From the NCBI GenBank assembly GCA_046717125.1, contig JBKJVQ010000168.1, positions 1 through 6,467 on the forward strand: a stretch of 6,467 nucleotides of DNA, written 5' to 3'. A program made the translations under genes and the position numbers. The DNA comes from JBKJVQ01 sp046717125 (GTDB lineage Bacteria > Pseudomonadota > Alphaproteobacteria > Rhizobiales > Methyloligellaceae). Shown piece by piece: positions 5,769 through 6,467 of the stretch. The notes under the pieces are model-generated. The model had not been told where the DNA came from, did no database searches, and saw only the letters and a program-made list of their open reading frames with translations. Within the stretch, counting starts at the first letter, position 1. Each line of letters opens with the position of its first letter.

Positions 5769-6254
5769 ATGAAAGGCAAGCCGACCGTCATCGAATATCT
5801 GAACAAGGGCCTCAAGAGCGAGCTCACGGCCGTCAGCCAATACTGGCTGCATTACCGGCTGCTGGAAGACTGGGGGTTCGCGAAGCTCGCCAAGAAAGAG
5901 CGCGCCGAGTCGATCGAGGAGATGAACCATGCGGACAAGCTCATCGCCCGCATCGTTTTCCTTGAGGGCCATCCGAACCTTCAGCATCTCGACCCGCTCA
6001 TGATCGGCCAGAACATCCAGGAAATTTTGGAGAGCGATCTGAAAGCCGAATACGGCGCGCGGGCGCTCTACATGGAAGCGCGCGCGCTGTGCCGGAAGGA
6101 AGAGGACTATGTCTCGATGGAGCTATTCGAAGAGCTGCTCGAGGATGAGGAAGGCCATATCGACTATCTCGAAACGCAGCTCAATCTGTTGAAGGATATC
6201 GGCGTACAGAATTACGGTCAGCTGAACGCGGTCTCCGCGGACGAGGCGGAGTAG
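5769..6254 (+). CDS. bfr: Bacterioferritin
   Basis: Product of 161 residues, the normal length. Bfr forms a 24-subunit cytoplasmic shell that oxidises Fe(II) and stores ferric mineral, with heme b at subunit interfaces. All dinuclear ferroxidase ligands are at the standard E. coli positions: Glu18, Glu51, His54, Glu94, Glu127 and His130 (the last two in EDEEGHIDYLETQ). The heme axial ligand Met52 is present in EEMNHAD. Family blocks MKGKPTVIEYLNKGL, FLEGHPNLQ and SDLKAEY are intact. The start has a strong AGGAGA site, and an Irr-like palindrome lies about 40-60 bases upstream. bfd, encoding its electron donor, precedes it by 103 bases. Compared with E. coli Bfr the C-terminus is slightly longer and acidic (ending SADEAE). 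There is no sign of damage. Confidence 0.98.
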   Translation: MKGKPTVIEYLNKGLKSELTAVSQYWLHYRLLEDWGFAKLAKKERAESIEEMNHADKLIARIVFLEGHPNLQHLDPLMIGQNIQEILESDLKAEYGARALYMEARALCRKEEDYVSMELFEELLEDEEGHIDYLETQLNLLKDIGVQNYGQLNAVSADEAE

Positions 6255-6334
6255 CCCGCGCGAGGGACAGCTTTTTCCAAAACTGATCTCCGCACGCTAG
6301 CGCTGCTGCTTTCGCCGGAATGACTAGGTGGCGC

Positions 6335-6415
6335 GTAGCCCGGATGAGCGCAGCGTAATCCGGGAGCGAGCGATCCGGCAGGAAACCCGGATTGCGCTTC
6401 GCTTATGCGGGCTAC
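6335..6415. repeat. Imperfect inverted repeat of the dispersed GTAGCCCGGAT type (REP-like)
   Basis: Two 30-base arms (6335-6364 and 6386-6415) are inverted copies with 26 of 30 positions matching, around a 21-base spacer (6365-6385). The left arm begins GTAGCCCGGATGAGCG and ends AATCCGGG; the right arm begins CCCGGATTGCGC and ends GCGGGCTAC. Sequences of this form are common dispersed intergenic palindromes in proteobacteria. It sits between the 3' ends of bfr and the convergent gene at the right edge, a typical place, and could form a long hairpin that stops transcription or stabilises both mRNA ends. No transposase is present. Confidence 0.8.
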
Positions 6416-6422
6416 GACAAGC

Positions 6423-6467
6423 CTACCACTGCACCCTGAAGCCGCCCGAGGCCATGTAGCCTTCGGT
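6423..6467 (-). CDS. C-terminal fragment of an unknown protein, possibly a beta-barrel outer-membrane protein
   Basis: The minus strand is open from the window edge to a TAG (CTA at 6423-6425), giving 14 residues, TEGYMASGGFRVQW. The alternation of residues and the terminal aromatic Trp resemble the last strand of an outer-membrane beta-barrel, which usually ends in Phe or Trp. Position supports a real gene end: it converges on bfr with the REP-like repeat between. Fourteen residues are too few to name a family, and a chance open frame cannot be excluded. Confidence 0.35.
   Translation of the reverse strand, partial: TEGYMASGGFRVQW

Noticed and set aside
6240..6290. Possible intrinsic terminator just after bfr
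   Set aside because: Only a 5-bp stem with a long loop can be drawn, and the T-run at about 6272-6276 is 11 bases beyond it. The REP-like hairpin is the better candidate.

Overview
The window looks like chromosomal DNA of an alphaproteobacterium, probably of the Hyphomicrobiales. The basis is high GC, an ethylmalonyl-CoA mutase (an enzyme of acetyl-CoA assimilation common in this class), a glutamyl-Q tRNA(Asp) synthetase, a bacterioferritin with an Irr/ICE-like palindrome upstream, and a 'GTAGCCCGGAT'-type intergenic repeat of the kind seen in many proteobacterial genomes. Placement below class level is inference.

Layout, left to right. Positions 2-370 (+) hold the 3' part of a gene for a small secreted, Gly/Glu/Gln-rich repetitive protein, closed by a strong intrinsic terminator (394-425). 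Next is ecm (521-2500, +), a full-length B12-dependent ethylmalonyl-CoA mutase. It meets, tail to tail and 7 bases away, a minus-strand pair: gluQ (4705-3779) followed 38 bases later by a soluble hybrid histidine kinase / response regulator gene (3740-2508). The kinase gene carries one in-frame TGA at codon 85, while the rest of the frame remains intact and well conserved. Divergent from gluQ, an AlkA-type DNA glycosylase gene (4773-5456, +) overlaps by ATGA the gene of a bacterioferritin-associated ferredoxin, bfd (5453-5665). After 103 bases with an iron-regulator-like palindrome and a good ribosome binding site comes bfr (5769-6254, +), with all ferroxidase residues and the heme-ligand Met. 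The right end carries an 81-base imperfect inverted repeat (6335-6415) and the last 14 codons of a minus-strand gene whose product may end in a beta-barrel strand.

Functionally there are four themes: C2/C1 carbon assimilation (ecm), tRNA modification plus signalling (gluQ-kinase), DNA base-excision repair (alkA-like), and iron storage and release (bfd, bfr). Bfd reduces the heme of bacterioferritin to release stored iron, so bfd and bfr form one functional unit, although bfd is translationally joined to the glycosylase gene rather than to bfr.

I did not find a clear, previously undescribed multi-gene system. The points most worth a second look are the single nonsense codon in the otherwise intact kinase, the repetitive secreted protein at the left edge, the putative Irr-type operator at bfr, the glycosylase-bfd coupling, and the loss of two usual zinc ligands in GluQ.
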